A stretch of DNA of 64,000 nucleotides, from contig NZ_KB911579.1 in the NCBI RefSeq assembly GCF_000383575.1, forward strand, positions 2,946,523 to 3,010,522, in the 5' to 3' direction. Under the pieces are notes generated by a model, which was not told where the DNA came from, made no database searches, and saw only the letters and a program-made list of their open reading frames with translations. Every line of letters starts with the position of its first letter. The first letter of the stretch is position 1. Source of the DNA: Salinispora oceanensis. GTDB lineage: Bacteria; Actinomycetota; Actinomycetes; Mycobacteriales; Micromonosporaceae. The position numbers and the translations under genes are program-made. Of the stretch, positions 30,733-39,121 are shown piece by piece.

Positions 30733-31795
30733 CGGCGGCAAGCGTTCGCAGCTCATCCCGCTGCTGTCCGGGGTACGCCGGCCTGGGCCGAACCGTCGCG
30801 AGGGGCGGACGCCCGCATACGTGCCGGCGCCACGACCGGCGCCGAAGCTTCCCGAATCACCGGCGCCGGCCACACCGGCATCCGCGCCGTCGCCACCGAC
30901 GGTCGAGCCGTCGGCTGATGCCGCCCCCACCGCGAAGGTGACCGGCACCGGTCCGACCGCACCGGTTGACCCTCCGGTGGACCGAGCGGATGCCGACCCG
31001 ACAGCGAAGCTGGGTGGGCCGTCGGCTGCCCTGGTATCGGCGGTGCCCTCGCCCGGCGGGCCAACCGGTACGAAGCGTTACGCCACCCGTCGCAATGCGT
31101 TCATCGGTGCCGTGGTTGTCCTGCTCCTGCTCGGTCTCGTGGTGGCCTATCCCCCGCTCACCACCGAGGACGACGGCGCGGATCCGGGTGCCGCCGCGAC
31201 CGGTGCCGGGTCCACCACGGCCCCGGCCAGCTCGGCTCCGAGCGCCGCGGCGTCAACGAGCCCTCCGCCGACCAGCGCCAGCTCCCCGCCGACCAGCGCC
31301 AGCCCGACGCCGAGCGGCACGGCGGGCGCGGCCCTGCCGGCCGGCTGGAAACTACACCAGGACGACACGGGATTCGTGGTGCCGGTGCCGCCGGGGTTCG
31401 ACCTGGACTATCGCCGAAAGTGGGGTCGGGGGCCGGAGGACTACCGGGTCCGGTTCTCCGATGGTCAAGGACGGGCCCTGCTCATCGACCAGACGACGAC
31501 GCCATTGGACGATGCCGAGGCCGACTGGCGTAAGCAGGAGGCTGCCCGACGCGGCAACTACCGTGGCTACCAGCACGTCAAGATTGTTTCAGTGGACTAC
31601 TGGGATGAGGCCGCTGACTGGGAGTGGATCTTCGATGACGATTACGGACGTCGGATGCACGTCCGTAATCGTGGCTTCGTGACCGCGCCCGACAAGGGGT
31701 ACGCGATCCGCTGGGACTGCCCGGAGAACGACTGGGCGGCGAACGAGCCGGTCTTTGAGATCATCGCCGCCGGGTTTGTGCCGGTACGTAGCTGA
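29924..31795 (+). CDS. Transmembrane Ser/Thr protein kinase with extracellular domain
   Basis: A 623-residue kinase. Its catalytic domain is nearly identical to that at 28258 (GQGGMG, VAIKE, HRDVKPGN, DFG). A Pro/Ala-rich linker of about 180 residues, one membrane helix (GAVVVLLLLGLVVAY, near residue 395) and a Ser/Thr/Pro stalk follow, then an exported domain of about 160 residues beginning ALPAGWKLHQDDTGF and ending AAGFVPVRS. That domain resembles the exported part of the kinase at 2521-4524. It stands at the head of a + strand group with the M50-like protease and the sigma factor. Confidence 0.92.
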   Translation: MSNALPELVAGRYRLLSPIGQGGMGRVWKAQDEVLHRTVAIKELVPPPSLTDEERREMRERSLREARAIARLNHVNVVRIFDVLRTDGDPWIVMEYVASKSLQDTLAEQGSVPPAQAVQIGLGVLGALRAAHKAGVMHRDVKPGNVLLGEDGRVVLTDFGLATVPGDPNVTRTGMVLGSPAYIAPERALDGTAGPEADLWSLGATLYAAVEGKSPYARPSAIATLAALATEPPPPPKNAGPLRPVLNGLLRKDPTDRITAEVAERLLRRAGGKRSQLIPLLSGVRRPGPNRREGRTPAYVPAPRPAPKLPESPAPATPASAPSPPTVEPSADAAPTAKVTGTGPTAPVDPPVDRADADPTAKLGGPSAALVSAVPSPGGPTGTKRYATRRNAFIGAVVVLLLLGLVVAYPPLTTEDDGADPGAAATGAGSTTAPASSAPSAAASTSPPPTSASSPPTSASPTPSGTAGAALPAGWKLHQDDTGFVVPVPPGFDLDYRRKWGRGPEDYRVRFSDGQGRALLIDQTTTPLDDAEADWRKQEAARRGNYRGYQHVKIVSVDYWDEAADWEWIFDDDYGRRMHVRNRGFVTAPDKGYAIRWDCPENDWAANEPVFEIIAAGFVPVRS

Positions 31796-31870
31796 TCTCG
31801 TCCCGGGCGGCCGGCGGCGGCCAGATCGGGCCGGGAGCCGGCCGGGACGAGGGCGGTAGGCTCCCCGCCC

Positions 31871-32614
31871 ATGGTGTCGATCGACGGTCTGACCGGTATC
31901 TGGGACACACTCCTCGGCGCGCAACCGGACCCGCCTCCGTTGCTGGTGCTGCTGACCGGGGTGGGGGCGCTGGTTGTGGTCAGCACCGGTCGACCCTGGC
32001 GGGTCGCCCGCAACGCGGTGACCATCGCCCACGAGGGTGGGCACGCCCTGGCCGCCCTGCTCACCGGCCGTCGCCTGCAGGGCATCCGGCTGCACTCGGA
32101 CACCTCCGGGCTCACCCTCTCCGCCGGCCGTCCCACCGGTCCCGGCATGGTGATCACCCTGCTCGCCGGCTACCTGGCTCCACCGCTGGTCGGGCTCGCC
32201 GGCGCCGGGATCCTCGGCGGAAACCGGATCACCCTGCTGTTGTGGATCGCCGTCGCACTACTGCTGGCCATGCTGGTCCTGATCCGCAACGTCTTCGGAG
32301 TGCTGTCGCTGCTGGTCACCGGAGGGCTCGTACTCGCCGTCTCCTGGTACGCCGTACCGCAGGTGCAGGCGGCGTTCGCGTACACCGGAGTGTGGTTCCT
32401 GCTGCTCGGCGGTCTCCGCCCGGTGGTCGAGCTGCAACGGCTACGCGCCCGCGGCCGGATGCCCGCCTCCGACGCTGACCAACTCGCCGCCATCACCCCC
32501 TTCCCCGCGTTCTTCTGGGTCACGGTGTTCGCCCTGGTCAACCTGGTCGTGCTGGGCTTTGGCGCGGCTTTGTTGGCCGGCCCGGCCCTGACCGGGTACG
32601 GGCTGACCGGTTGA
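31871..32614 (+). CDS. M50-like membrane metalloprotease
   Basis: A 247-residue polytopic membrane protein. The zinc motif HEGGH (His54, Glu55, His58) lies in a membrane-flanked helix, and at least five hydrophobic segments follow. The layout fits the M50B-like family; no PDZ domain is present, unlike classical site-2 proteases. TAGGCT at 31857-31862 is 8 nt from the ATG. It is followed after about 110 bp by an ECF sigma factor and a membrane-anchored protein, so a role in releasing the sigma factor by proteolysis is possible but unproven. Confidence 0.82.
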   Translation: MVSIDGLTGIWDTLLGAQPDPPPLLVLLTGVGALVVVSTGRPWRVARNAVTIAHEGGHALAALLTGRRLQGIRLHSDTSGLTLSAGRPTGPGMVITLLAGYLAPPLVGLAGAGILGGNRITLLLWIAVALLLAMLVLIRNVFGVLSLLVTGGLVLAVSWYAVPQVQAAFAYTGVWFLLLGGLRPVVELQRLRARGRMPASDADQLAAITPFPAFFWVTVFALVNLVVLGFGAALLAGPALTGYGLTG

Positions 32615-32722
32615 GCCGGTCAGCCCGGGATGGCCCGGTCGGGGCGGAAAAGCCGAGGCCTGCCGGCAACCTGGAGCCGGCGCTGGTGCGTGTCCTCTGC
32701 GACCGCCACGGGAGGTAGCCAG

Positions 32723-33223
32723 GTGCCGGATATCGAGGGGTTCGACGAGTTCTACCGGGGGAGCCGGCAGCGGCTGCTCGGCTTCGTGTACGTGCTCACC
32801 GGTGATCTCGCCGAGGCTCAGGATGCGGTGCAGGAGGCGTACATCCGGGCCTGGCAGCGCTGGTCAACGGTGAGCGGGTACGACGACCCGGAGGCGTGGG
32901 TGCGGGTGGTGGCGAGCCGGGTCGCGGTCAGCCGGTGGCGCAGCCTACGCAGTCGTGCTCGGGCGTACCTGCGGCACGGTGCCGTCGGGAGCGCCCCCGC
33001 CCCGAGCACCGACACGGTGGCGGTGGTCGCCGCGCTGCGCCGACTACCCGAGGAGCAGCGCATCGCGATCGCGCTCTACTACCTGGTGGGAATGCCGGTC
33101 GTCGAGGTCGCCCGGGAGACCAACGCCCCGGTTGGCACCGTCAAGGCCCGGCTGGCTCGGGGGCGGGCCGCTCTCGCCGGGCTGCTCGCCGTCGTTGATC
33201 TGGAGGAGGCCGTCGATGCGTGA
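32723..33223 (+). CDS. ECF sigma factor (SigE-type, group of short sigma-70 proteins)
   Basis: A 166-residue sigma factor with regions 2 (FYRGSRQRLLGFVYVLTGDLAEAQDAVQEAYIRAWQRW in segments) and 4 (LPEEQRIAIALYYLVGMPVVEVARETNAPVGTVKARLARG in segments). GGAGG at 32711-32715 precedes the GTG at 32723 by 7 nt. It overlaps the next gene by 8 bp, so the two are translationally coupled, the usual arrangement of an ECF factor with its membrane regulator. Confidence 0.92.
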   Translation: MPDIEGFDEFYRGSRQRLLGFVYVLTGDLAEAQDAVQEAYIRAWQRWSTVSGYDDPEAWVRVVASRVAVSRWRSLRSRARAYLRHGAVGSAPAPSTDTVAVVAALRRLPEEQRIAIALYYLVGMPVVEVARETNAPVGTVKARLARGRAALAGLLAVVDLEEAVDA

Positions 33224-34106
33224 CGAGCTGAGCGTCGTCGAGCCAATGCAACGTGCCCTGCGCGACATCCGTTGGCCGGAGGCGGCGGAGCTCCGTGCTC
33301 AGGCTCGCCGTCGCAGCCGGCGGACCGCCCTGTTGGCGGGGGGAGTCCTGGTGGGGACCCTGGCGGTGGCCATCATCGCGGTGGTCAACCGTCCCTCGGG
33401 ATTCCAACCGTCCACTTCGGCGCCGGTGCAGGCTGCGGTGGGCAGCACTCCGGCGTCGACCGCCGGGCTGGTCGCGGCGATGCGCTCCGACCTCCCGCCC
33501 GAGCTCTTCATCCAACAGTCGGACCTGGTGGTGCGCACCGAACTAAACCTCAAGGAGGCCGCTGCGGGTGGGAACGTCACGTTGGGGCTCGGGCGCGGCC
33601 GATGCGGTTTGGGTCCGGGGGCGGAGGCCTGGATGAGCCGGTCACAGACGTTGCTGCGGTGGTCGGCCGGCGGTCCCGACCGACTCGGTGACGTCCTGGT
33701 CGTACAGGATCTGTACCGGTTCCGCGATGATGGCGCGGCACGCTTCTTCACCGAGGTCCGGCAGACGATCGTTGCCTGCCCCCAGCAGGGGGAGGTCTGG
33801 ACGGCCGACTACGAAGGCCGGGGGGTCAACCTGCAGGCGGTGCACCGCTGGGACACGCCGCGGGTGGGCTTCGCCGGTGACGAGTCGCTGCTGCTACGGC
33901 ACTCGTCCTCCCTGCTTCCCAACCCCGCGACGGGGGAGCTGCAGACCGTGGTCAACTCACCGGAGCTGCGGGTCGTGCTGCGCGTCGGTGACCTGGTCAC
34001 GGTGCTCTTCGTGAGCATGGCCGGCGAGACGGAACTGGTCCGTCTCGCCGACGTGGCAGCCCGTCGAATGTGCATCGCTGCCAACCCGCCCTGCGAGCCA
34101 CGCTGA
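33216..34106 (+). CDS. Membrane-anchored partner of the ECF sigma factor (putative anti-sigma)
   Basis: A 296-residue protein not assignable to a named family by eye. A cytosolic N-terminus of about 35 residues, containing Arg-rich RAQARRRSRR, is followed by one membrane helix (TALLAGGVLVGTLAVAIIAVV) and a large exported domain with three Cys. The ATG lies inside the end of the sigma gene. It lacks the zinc-binding HxxxCxxC motif of ZAS anti-sigmas, so the regulator role rests on context alone. It ends 9 bp from the convergent pccB stop. Confidence 0.75.
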   Translation: MRDELSVVEPMQRALRDIRWPEAAELRAQARRRSRRTALLAGGVLVGTLAVAIIAVVNRPSGFQPSTSAPVQAAVGSTPASTAGLVAAMRSDLPPELFIQQSDLVVRTELNLKEAAAGGNVTLGLGRGRCGLGPGAEAWMSRSQTLLRWSAGGPDRLGDVLVVQDLYRFRDDGAARFFTEVRQTIVACPQQGEVWTADYEGRGVNLQAVHRWDTPRVGFAGDESLLLRHSSSLLPNPATGELQTVVNSPELRVVLRVGDLVTVLFVSMAGETELVRLADVAARRMCIAANPPCEPR

Positions 34107-34114
34107 CCGCACAC

Positions 34115-35698
34115 CTACAGCGGGATGTTGCCGTGCTTCTTCGGGGGAAGGGTCTCGCGCTTGGTGCGCAACACTCGCAGCGCGCGGACGATCTGTGCCC
34201 GGGTTTCGTGCGGCGGGATGACCGAGTCGATGTACCCGCGCTCGGCGGCGATGTACGGGTTGGCGAGGGTGTCCTCGTATTCCGTGATCAGCTCAGCACG
34301 CCGCGCCGCCGGATCGGTGGCGTCGGCCAGCTCCTGCCGGTGCAGGATGTTGACCGCCCCCTGTGCCCCCATCACCGCGATCTGGGCAGTCGGCCAGGCG
34401 AAGTTCAGGTCAGCGCCGAGGTGCTTGGAGCCCATGACGTCGTACGCGCCGCCGTACGCCTTGCGGGTGATGACGGTGACCTTTCCGACGGTGGCCTCGG
34501 CGTAGGCGTAGATGAGCTTCGCGCCCCGACGGATGATGCCCTCCCACTCCTGGCTGGTGCCGGGGAGGAAACCGGGTACGTCCACGAAGGTGAGTACCGG
34601 AATGTTGAACGCGTCGCAGGTGCGGACGAAGCGCGCGGCCTTCTCCGACGCGGCGATGTCCAGCGTGCCGGCGAAGTGCATGGGCTGGTTCGCGACCACG
34701 CCGACCGGCCGGCCCTCGACCCGGCCGTAGCCGACGATCAGGTTCTGCGCGTACAGCGGTTGCACCTCGAGGAACTCGCCCTCGTCGAGGACGTGCTCGA
34801 TGACCTGGTGCATGTCGTATGGCTGGTTCGCCGAGTCCGGGATGAGGGTGTCCAGCTCCCGGTCCTCGTCACTGATCTCGAGGTCCGGGTCGACCGGGTA
34901 CGTGACCGGCTCGTCCAGGTTGTTCGACGGCAGGTACGACAGCAGCGCCTTGACGTACTCGATCGCGTCCTCCTCGTCGGTGGCGAGGTAGTGCGCGTTG
35001 CCGCTACGTGAGTTGTGGGTACGGGCGCCGCCCAGCTCCTCCATGGCGACGTCCTCACCGGTGACGGTTTTGATCACGTCCGGGCCGGTGATGAACATGT
35101 GTGAGGTTTGGTCAACCATCACGGTGAAGTCGGTGACCGCCGGCGAGTAGACGGCACCGCCCGCGCACGGGCCGAGAATGAGTGAGATCTGTGGGATGAC
35201 GCCACTGGCCCGTACATTGCGGAAGAAGATCTCGCCGTAGAGGCCGAGCGAGGCGACCCCCTCCTGGATTCGGGCACCGCCGGAGTCGTTGATCCCGATG
35301 ACCGGGCACCCGATCTTCATGGCCAGGTCCATCACCTTGACGATCTTCTCGCCGAAGACCTCGCCGAGGGAGCCGCCGAAGACCGTGAAGTCCTGCGCGA
35401 AGACGCAGACCTGGCGGCCGTCGATGGTCCCGTAGCCGGTGATGACGCCGTCGCCGTAGGGGCGGGTCTTCGCCAGCCCGAAGTTGGTGGACCGGTGTCG
35501 GGCCAGCTCGTCCAGTTCGACGAAGGAATCGGGATCGAGGAGGAGCTCGATTCGCTCGCGCGCGGTCTTCTTGCCCCGTGCGTGCTGTTTGTCCACGGCG
35601 CGTGCCGATCCGGCGTGCACCGCCTCGTCGATCCGACGCTCCAGGTCCGCCAGCTTGCCCGCGGTGCTGTGGATGTTGGTCCCGGTCTCGGTAGTCAC
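34115..35698 (-). CDS. pccB: Propionyl-CoA carboxylase beta (carboxyltransferase) subunit
   Basis: A 527-residue carboxyltransferase. The N-terminal crotonase-fold half has the oxyanion segments GGARIQEGV and [12 protein letters not shown]; the C-terminal half has [14 protein letters not shown]. The Asp in GGAYDVM matches Asp422 of Streptomyces coelicolor PccB, which favours propionyl-CoA over acetyl-CoA (Ile there in AccB). With AccA and AccE it makes (S)-methylmalonyl-CoA. TATATT (35705-35710, minus strand) is exactly 6 nt from the GTG at 35698, which decides this start over the TTG at 35701. It is divergent from birA. Confidence 0.95.
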   Translation of the reverse strand: MTTETGTNIHSTAGKLADLERRIDEAVHAGSARAVDKQHARGKKTARERIELLLDPDSFVELDELARHRSTNFGLAKTRPYGDGVITGYGTIDGRQVCVFAQDFTVFGGSLGEVFGEKIVKVMDLAMKIGCPVIGINDSGGARIQEGVASLGLYGEIFFRNVRASGVIPQISLILGPCAGGAVYSPAVTDFTVMVDQTSHMFITGPDVIKTVTGEDVAMEELGGARTHNSRSGNAHYLATDEEDAIEYVKALLSYLPSNNLDEPVTYPVDPDLEISDEDRELDTLIPDSANQPYDMHQVIEHVLDEGEFLEVQPLYAQNLIVGYGRVEGRPVGVVANQPMHFAGTLDIAASEKAARFVRTCDAFNIPVLTFVDVPGFLPGTSQEWEGIIRRGAKLIYAYAEATVGKVTVITRKAYGGAYDVMGSKHLGADLNFAWPTAQIAVMGAQGAVNILHRQELADATDPAARRAELITEYEDTLANPYIAAERGYIDSVIPPHETRAQIVRALRVLRTKRETLPPKKHGNIPL

Positions 35699-35771
35699 CA
35701 AGGGAATATAACGATGGTTCAGCTCGGTGCCGCTGTGCAGTGCGCCTCACCACCGGTCATCGGCAGGGCCG

Positions 35772-35777
35772 TAGGCT
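35772..35777 (+). promoter_or_regulatory. Predicted -10 of leaderless birA
   Basis: TAGGCT is followed by 6 nt and the ATG at 35784. Confidence 0.5.
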
Positions 35778-35783
35778 GGCGGG

Positions 35784-36659
35784 ATGCTGGGTTCCCCGTA
35801 CACCGATCTGGATCGCCCGCCGTTGTCGGTGGTGCGGCTGCGCCGCGCGTTGGTCGCGCCGCATGGTCCGTGGGCCCGGCTGGAGCTTCTCGCCGAGACC
35901 GGTTCGACCAACGCGGACGTGGCCGAGTACGCCCGCTCCGGGGAGCCGGAGGGCCTGGTGCTGGTCGCGGAGCGGCAGCGTGCGGGGCGGGGCCGGCGGG
36001 GCCGCGACTGGCAGTCGCCGGCTCGGGCGGGCATCGCGGCCAGCGTCCTGCTTCGGCCGGGGGAGGCGGTGGCCGAGCGGGGCTGGGCACCGGTACCACC
36101 GTCGGCGTACGGGTGGCTGCCGCTGCTCGCCGGAGTGGCGCTGGTGGAGGCGGTGACCCGGCTGGCCGAGCTGGAAGCCACCTTGAAGTGGCCGAACGAT
36201 CTGCTTGTCGGTGCGGCGAAGTGCGGCGGGATCCTGGCCGAGGGGGTGCCGGCGGCGGGCGTGGCTGCGCCCCCCGCGATCGTTCTCGGTATCGGTCTGA
36301 ACGTGACTCTTCGTGCTGACGAGTTGCCGGCGAACCCGACCGGTCTGCCGGCGACCTCGCTGCAGTTGGTCGGTGCGGCGGCGACCGACCGGGATCCGTT
36401 GCTGCGGGCGCTGCTCCGGTCGCTGGGGGACTGGTATGGGCGTTGGCGGGCTGCGGACGGCGATGCGGTGGCGAGTGGCCTGCGCGCGGCGTACCTGGCC
36501 GTCTGTGCCACCGTGGACCGTCCGGTCCGGGTGCTGCTGCCGGATGGTGGCGAGCTGACCGGTACGGCGACCGGCGTTGACGCCGACGGCCAGCTGGTGG
36601 TGGCCACCCCGGAAGCCACCCGGCACCTCTCTGCCGGCGACATCCTGCACCTGCGCTGA
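35784..36659 (+). CDS. birA: Biotin--protein ligase (monofunctional)
   Basis: A 291-residue biotin protein ligase that attaches biotin to the AccA biotinyl domain. TGSTNADVAEYA, ERQRAGRGRRGRDW (the biotinyl-AMP loop GRGRRG), LKWPNDLLV and GIGLNV are all present, followed by the C-terminal SH3-like domain. There is no N-terminal DNA-binding domain, so it is not a repressor. Its position divergent from pccB matches the known actinobacterial order. Confidence 0.95.
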   Translation: MLGSPYTDLDRPPLSVVRLRRALVAPHGPWARLELLAETGSTNADVAEYARSGEPEGLVLVAERQRAGRGRRGRDWQSPARAGIAASVLLRPGEAVAERGWAPVPPSAYGWLPLLAGVALVEAVTRLAELEATLKWPNDLLVGAAKCGGILAEGVPAAGVAAPPAIVLGIGLNVTLRADELPANPTGLPATSLQLVGAAATDRDPLLRALLRSLGDWYGRWRAADGDAVASGLRAAYLAVCATVDRPVRVLLPDGGELTGTATGVDADGQLVVATPEATRHLSAGDILHLR

Positions 36660-36661
36660 AC

Positions 36662-36701
36662 GGCCGCTGCTGACCCAGCGGGGCTGGGCTCGGCAGCGGC
36701 C
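36662..36701 (+). terminator. Terminator after birA
   Basis: GGCCGCTGC (36662-36670) pairs with 36693-36701, and an inner stem CCCAGC/GCTGGG (36674-36679 and 36683-36688) stacks inside. It starts 2 bp after the birA stop. Confidence 0.65.
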
Positions 36702-36786
36702 TTCGTCGTCCGGCCCGCGCGGCTGATGTCGTGGGGGTCGGGTGAGCGGTTACGGTCTGCGCGTCCGATCTGCGCTGGAGGTACCC

Positions 36787-37353
36787 GTGGCGTTTCCTGA
36801 GGACGTGCTCACCGAGGACGAGCACGTCGTGCTGCACCTACATCCGCACTGGAAGGCCCTGGTCCGGCCGGTCGCGGTGACGGTTCTCGCCGTCGCGGTG
36901 GTGGTGGCTGTTCTGGTGCTGGCTCCCGATGGGGCTGGCCGGGCGGTGCTGTTGGCGCTGCTCGGCGGGTTGGCGCTGGTGGGGGTGCTCTGGTTCGCGC
37001 TCTGGCCGGTGCTGGTCTGGCGGGCGACCCACTACCTGTTCACCGACGAGCGGGTGCTCATCCAGCGGGGTGTGCTCTCCCGTGACCGCCGGGACATCCC
37101 GCTTACCCGGGTCACCGACCATGCGATGCAGCAGCGCTTCAGTGAGCGGCTGTTCGGCTGCGGCACCCTGACCATCGACTCCGCCGGGGAGCGGGGGCGG
37201 TCGGTGTTGGGCGATGTGCCGCAGGTGGGGCGGGTGCAGACCACCCTCTATGAGCTGGTGGAGGCGCAGTATGACCGGCAGCCGTCCGGCGACGAGCTTG
37301 GGGAGGCGCTGACCGAGGTCCAGGACGGCAAGCCGCTACGGGAATCGGGCTGA
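36787..37353 (+). CDS. PH-domain (bPH2/YdbS-like) membrane protein
   Basis: A 188-residue protein with a short N-terminal cytosolic part, two hydrophobic segments (PVAVTVLAVAVVVAVLVL and AVLLALLGGLALVGVLWFALW), then a bacterial PH-like domain (YLFTDERVLIQRGVLSRDRRDIPLTRV; FGCGTLTIDSAG). GGAGG at 36777-36781 precedes the GTG at 36787 by 5 nt, which decides the start. The family is often linked to membrane stress; role unknown. Confidence 0.82.
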   Translation: MAFPEDVLTEDEHVVLHLHPHWKALVRPVAVTVLAVAVVVAVLVLAPDGAGRAVLLALLGGLALVGVLWFALWPVLVWRATHYLFTDERVLIQRGVLSRDRRDIPLTRVTDHAMQQRFSERLFGCGTLTIDSAGERGRSVLGDVPQVGRVQTTLYELVEAQYDRQPSGDELGEALTEVQDGKPLRESG

Positions 37354-37384
37354 GTGGGGCTCGTGGGGCGGGCGGGCCGGAGCG

Positions 37385-37404
37385 CACCGGCTCCGGAGCC
37401 GGTG
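37385..37404. terminator. Perfect 20-bp palindrome between convergent genes
   Basis: CACCGGCTCC and its exact complement are directly abutted, between the PH-domain gene and the convergent gtrA-type gene. It is probably a bidirectional terminator. Confidence 0.5.
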
Positions 37405-37423
37405 GTCAGGCGCGACGGTCCGG

Positions 37424-38119
37424 TCAGGCGCGACGGGATCGGCGAGTGCTCGCCTGGAGTTCCGTAGCGAGCTCGGCTGCCAGCTCCCGGTCCAGGTCGA
37501 GGCGGGCGTCCAGCGGGATGGTCAGGCCCTGGATCGGTGTGCGGTGCGGTTGGTGGGTGCCCGGCGGCGGGGCGCTTTCCTCCAGCTCGGAGACCGACTC
37601 CGCCAGCTCGGCGACCGGGTCCATCTCGGCCATCGTGTCCCACTCGTCGCGGGGAATGCTGTGCCAGTTGTTCGCGGCCGGCGCTGGCGCCGGCTGGAAG
37701 ACGAACGTCCGGTAGGACCAGAACCGGAACAGCGTCGCCAGCACGATACCCATCGTCTTGGCCACGTTGAGGGCGAGCAGGCTGGTCACGCCGAGGCCGT
37801 ATTTGGCTGCGGCCAGCACGCCCAGTTCGATCAGGAGCCCTGCGCCGTTAAAGAGGAAGAACAGGACATACTCGCGCTGAACCGCGGTTTTCGGGCGATC
37901 GCGGTACGTCCAGTGGCGATTCATCAGGTATGACGTGATCGTCGCCGTGATGGTGGCGACGACCGTCGCCTTCAGCGCGCCGCCCTGGAAAACAGTGAGT
38001 GCAAGGGCGTTGAACACTGCGTAATTGATGACGGTGTTGATGCCGCCGACGATGCCGAACTTCAGCGCCTCATGGACGAACTTCTGCCAGCGCTCGGGCA
38101 GGAGACGGACAAGACGCAT
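37424..38119 (-). CDS. GtrA-family membrane protein (first of two)
   Basis: A 231-residue protein with the four-helix GtrA core (FGIVGGINTVINYAVFNAL; ATITSYLMNRHWTYRDR; LFFLFNGAGLLIELGVLAA; FWSYRTFVF), which in other species flips or supports polyprenyl-phosphate-linked sugars. A charged cytosolic tail of about 90 residues follows. The ATG at 38119 is preferred: TAAGGT (38127-38132, minus strand) is 7 nt upstream. The stop region is duplicated 18 nt later in frame. Confidence 0.88.
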   Translation of the reverse strand: MRLVRLLPERWQKFVHEALKFGIVGGINTVINYAVFNALALTVFQGGALKATVVATITATITSYLMNRHWTYRDRPKTAVQREYVLFFLFNGAGLLIELGVLAAAKYGLGVTSLLALNVAKTMGIVLATLFRFWSYRTFVFQPAPAPAANNWHSIPRDEWDTMAEMDPVAELAESVSELEESAPPPGTHQPHRTPIQGLTIPLDARLDLDRELAAELATELQASTRRSRRA

Positions 38120-38183
38120 GCGGAACACCTTAGGCGAGTGGACTGGGCCGGGACCGTCCCGGCCTGGCGAGATGGGCGCCAGG

Positions 38184-38726
38184 TCACGCCCGGTATCGGT
38201 CGTGCTTCGCTTTCGGTGCGGCAGGAGTTCCCGTTGGTACGAAGACGAACCGTCGATAGGACCAGAACCGGAAGAGGGTCGCCAGCCCGGTGCCGACGAG
38301 ATAGCTGGCGATGTTGTCCGCCAGCGGGGTCTGGAAGATCTCCGGCCAGACCTGGCCCAGGCCGTAGCGGCTGATCGCCAGGACCGCCACGGTGATGCCG
38401 AGGCCGACCGTGTTGAAGATGAAGAAGAGCGCGTACTCGCGGGCTGGGTTGCCGCCCCGACGGTGTCGCCACGTCCAGAACCGGTTGCCGAGGAAGGCGA
38501 AGGTCGCCGCCACCACCGTGGAGATGGTCTTCGCGGTCACCTGCTCGATCTCCTGCACCGAGGTCAGGAAGTTGAAAAGGGCGAAGTCAACGAGGAAGGC
38601 GACGCCGCCTACAGTGGCGAACTTGCTCAACTCGTGGACGAGGTGACCGAACCGGTCCAGCAGGGAGTGGATCAGACCCGGCCGGGTCCGCCGGGAGCCG
38701 GGCTCCCCGGCCATCGTCGCTGCCAC
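38184..38726 (-). CDS. GtrA-family membrane protein (second of two)
   Basis: A 180-residue GtrA-like four-helix protein (FATVGGVAFLVDFALFNFL; FAFLGNRFWTWRHRRG; FFIFNTVGLGITVAVLAI; LFRFWSYRRFVF). It is a paralogue of the downstream gene, 64 bp away on the same strand. The GTG at 38726 is chosen because TACGCT (38733-38738, minus strand) is exactly 6 nt upstream; the ATG at 38714 is an alternative. No partner glycosyltransferase lies in the window. Confidence 0.86.
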   Translation of the reverse strand: MAATMAGEPGSRRTRPGLIHSLLDRFGHLVHELSKFATVGGVAFLVDFALFNFLTSVQEIEQVTAKTISTVVAATFAFLGNRFWTWRHRRGGNPAREYALFFIFNTVGLGITVAVLAISRYGLGQVWPEIFQTPLADNIASYLVGTGLATLFRFWSYRRFVFVPTGTPAAPKAKHDRYRA

Positions 38727-38987
38727 CGAGCGAGCGTACCGGGTGCGGGCCCGCGGCACGGGTAGCACCGGCCGGCATGGCTGATCCGGGCAGTGGTGCT
38801 GAGCGGAACGAAACAGTGCGCCGCGGGGCCGTCCGAGCGATCCGCCCAAGCGGGGCCGGACCACAGTCGCCGTACCGGACGACGACGGGCCAGATGTTTC
38901 GTCACTGGATTTGCGTGAAACTGCGCGTGAAAGCGGGTATTAGCTCGCGATGCCGCAGCCGGGCCGTACCTTGTGCAGTTCTTCACA

Positions 38988-39006
38988 ACCAGTCCCACTG
39001 ACTGGT
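38988..39006. promoter_or_regulatory. Candidate operator at the pckG promoter
   Basis: ACCAGT-N7-ACTGGT is a perfect inverted repeat. A TACGCT hexamer at 39021-39026 is a likely -10, which places the repeat over the -35 region. The rest of the 38727-39121 gap has no gene. Confidence 0.45.
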
Positions 39007-39121
39007 GGCGCAAGCCGGTTTACGCTGAGGCCAATCCCAGGTTTCACGTAGGCGACGCACCGCGCCGTCAAGCCTCGTGCATCCCATAGACCGGTCAGCG
39101 TCGACCACAAGGAGATGTGTC

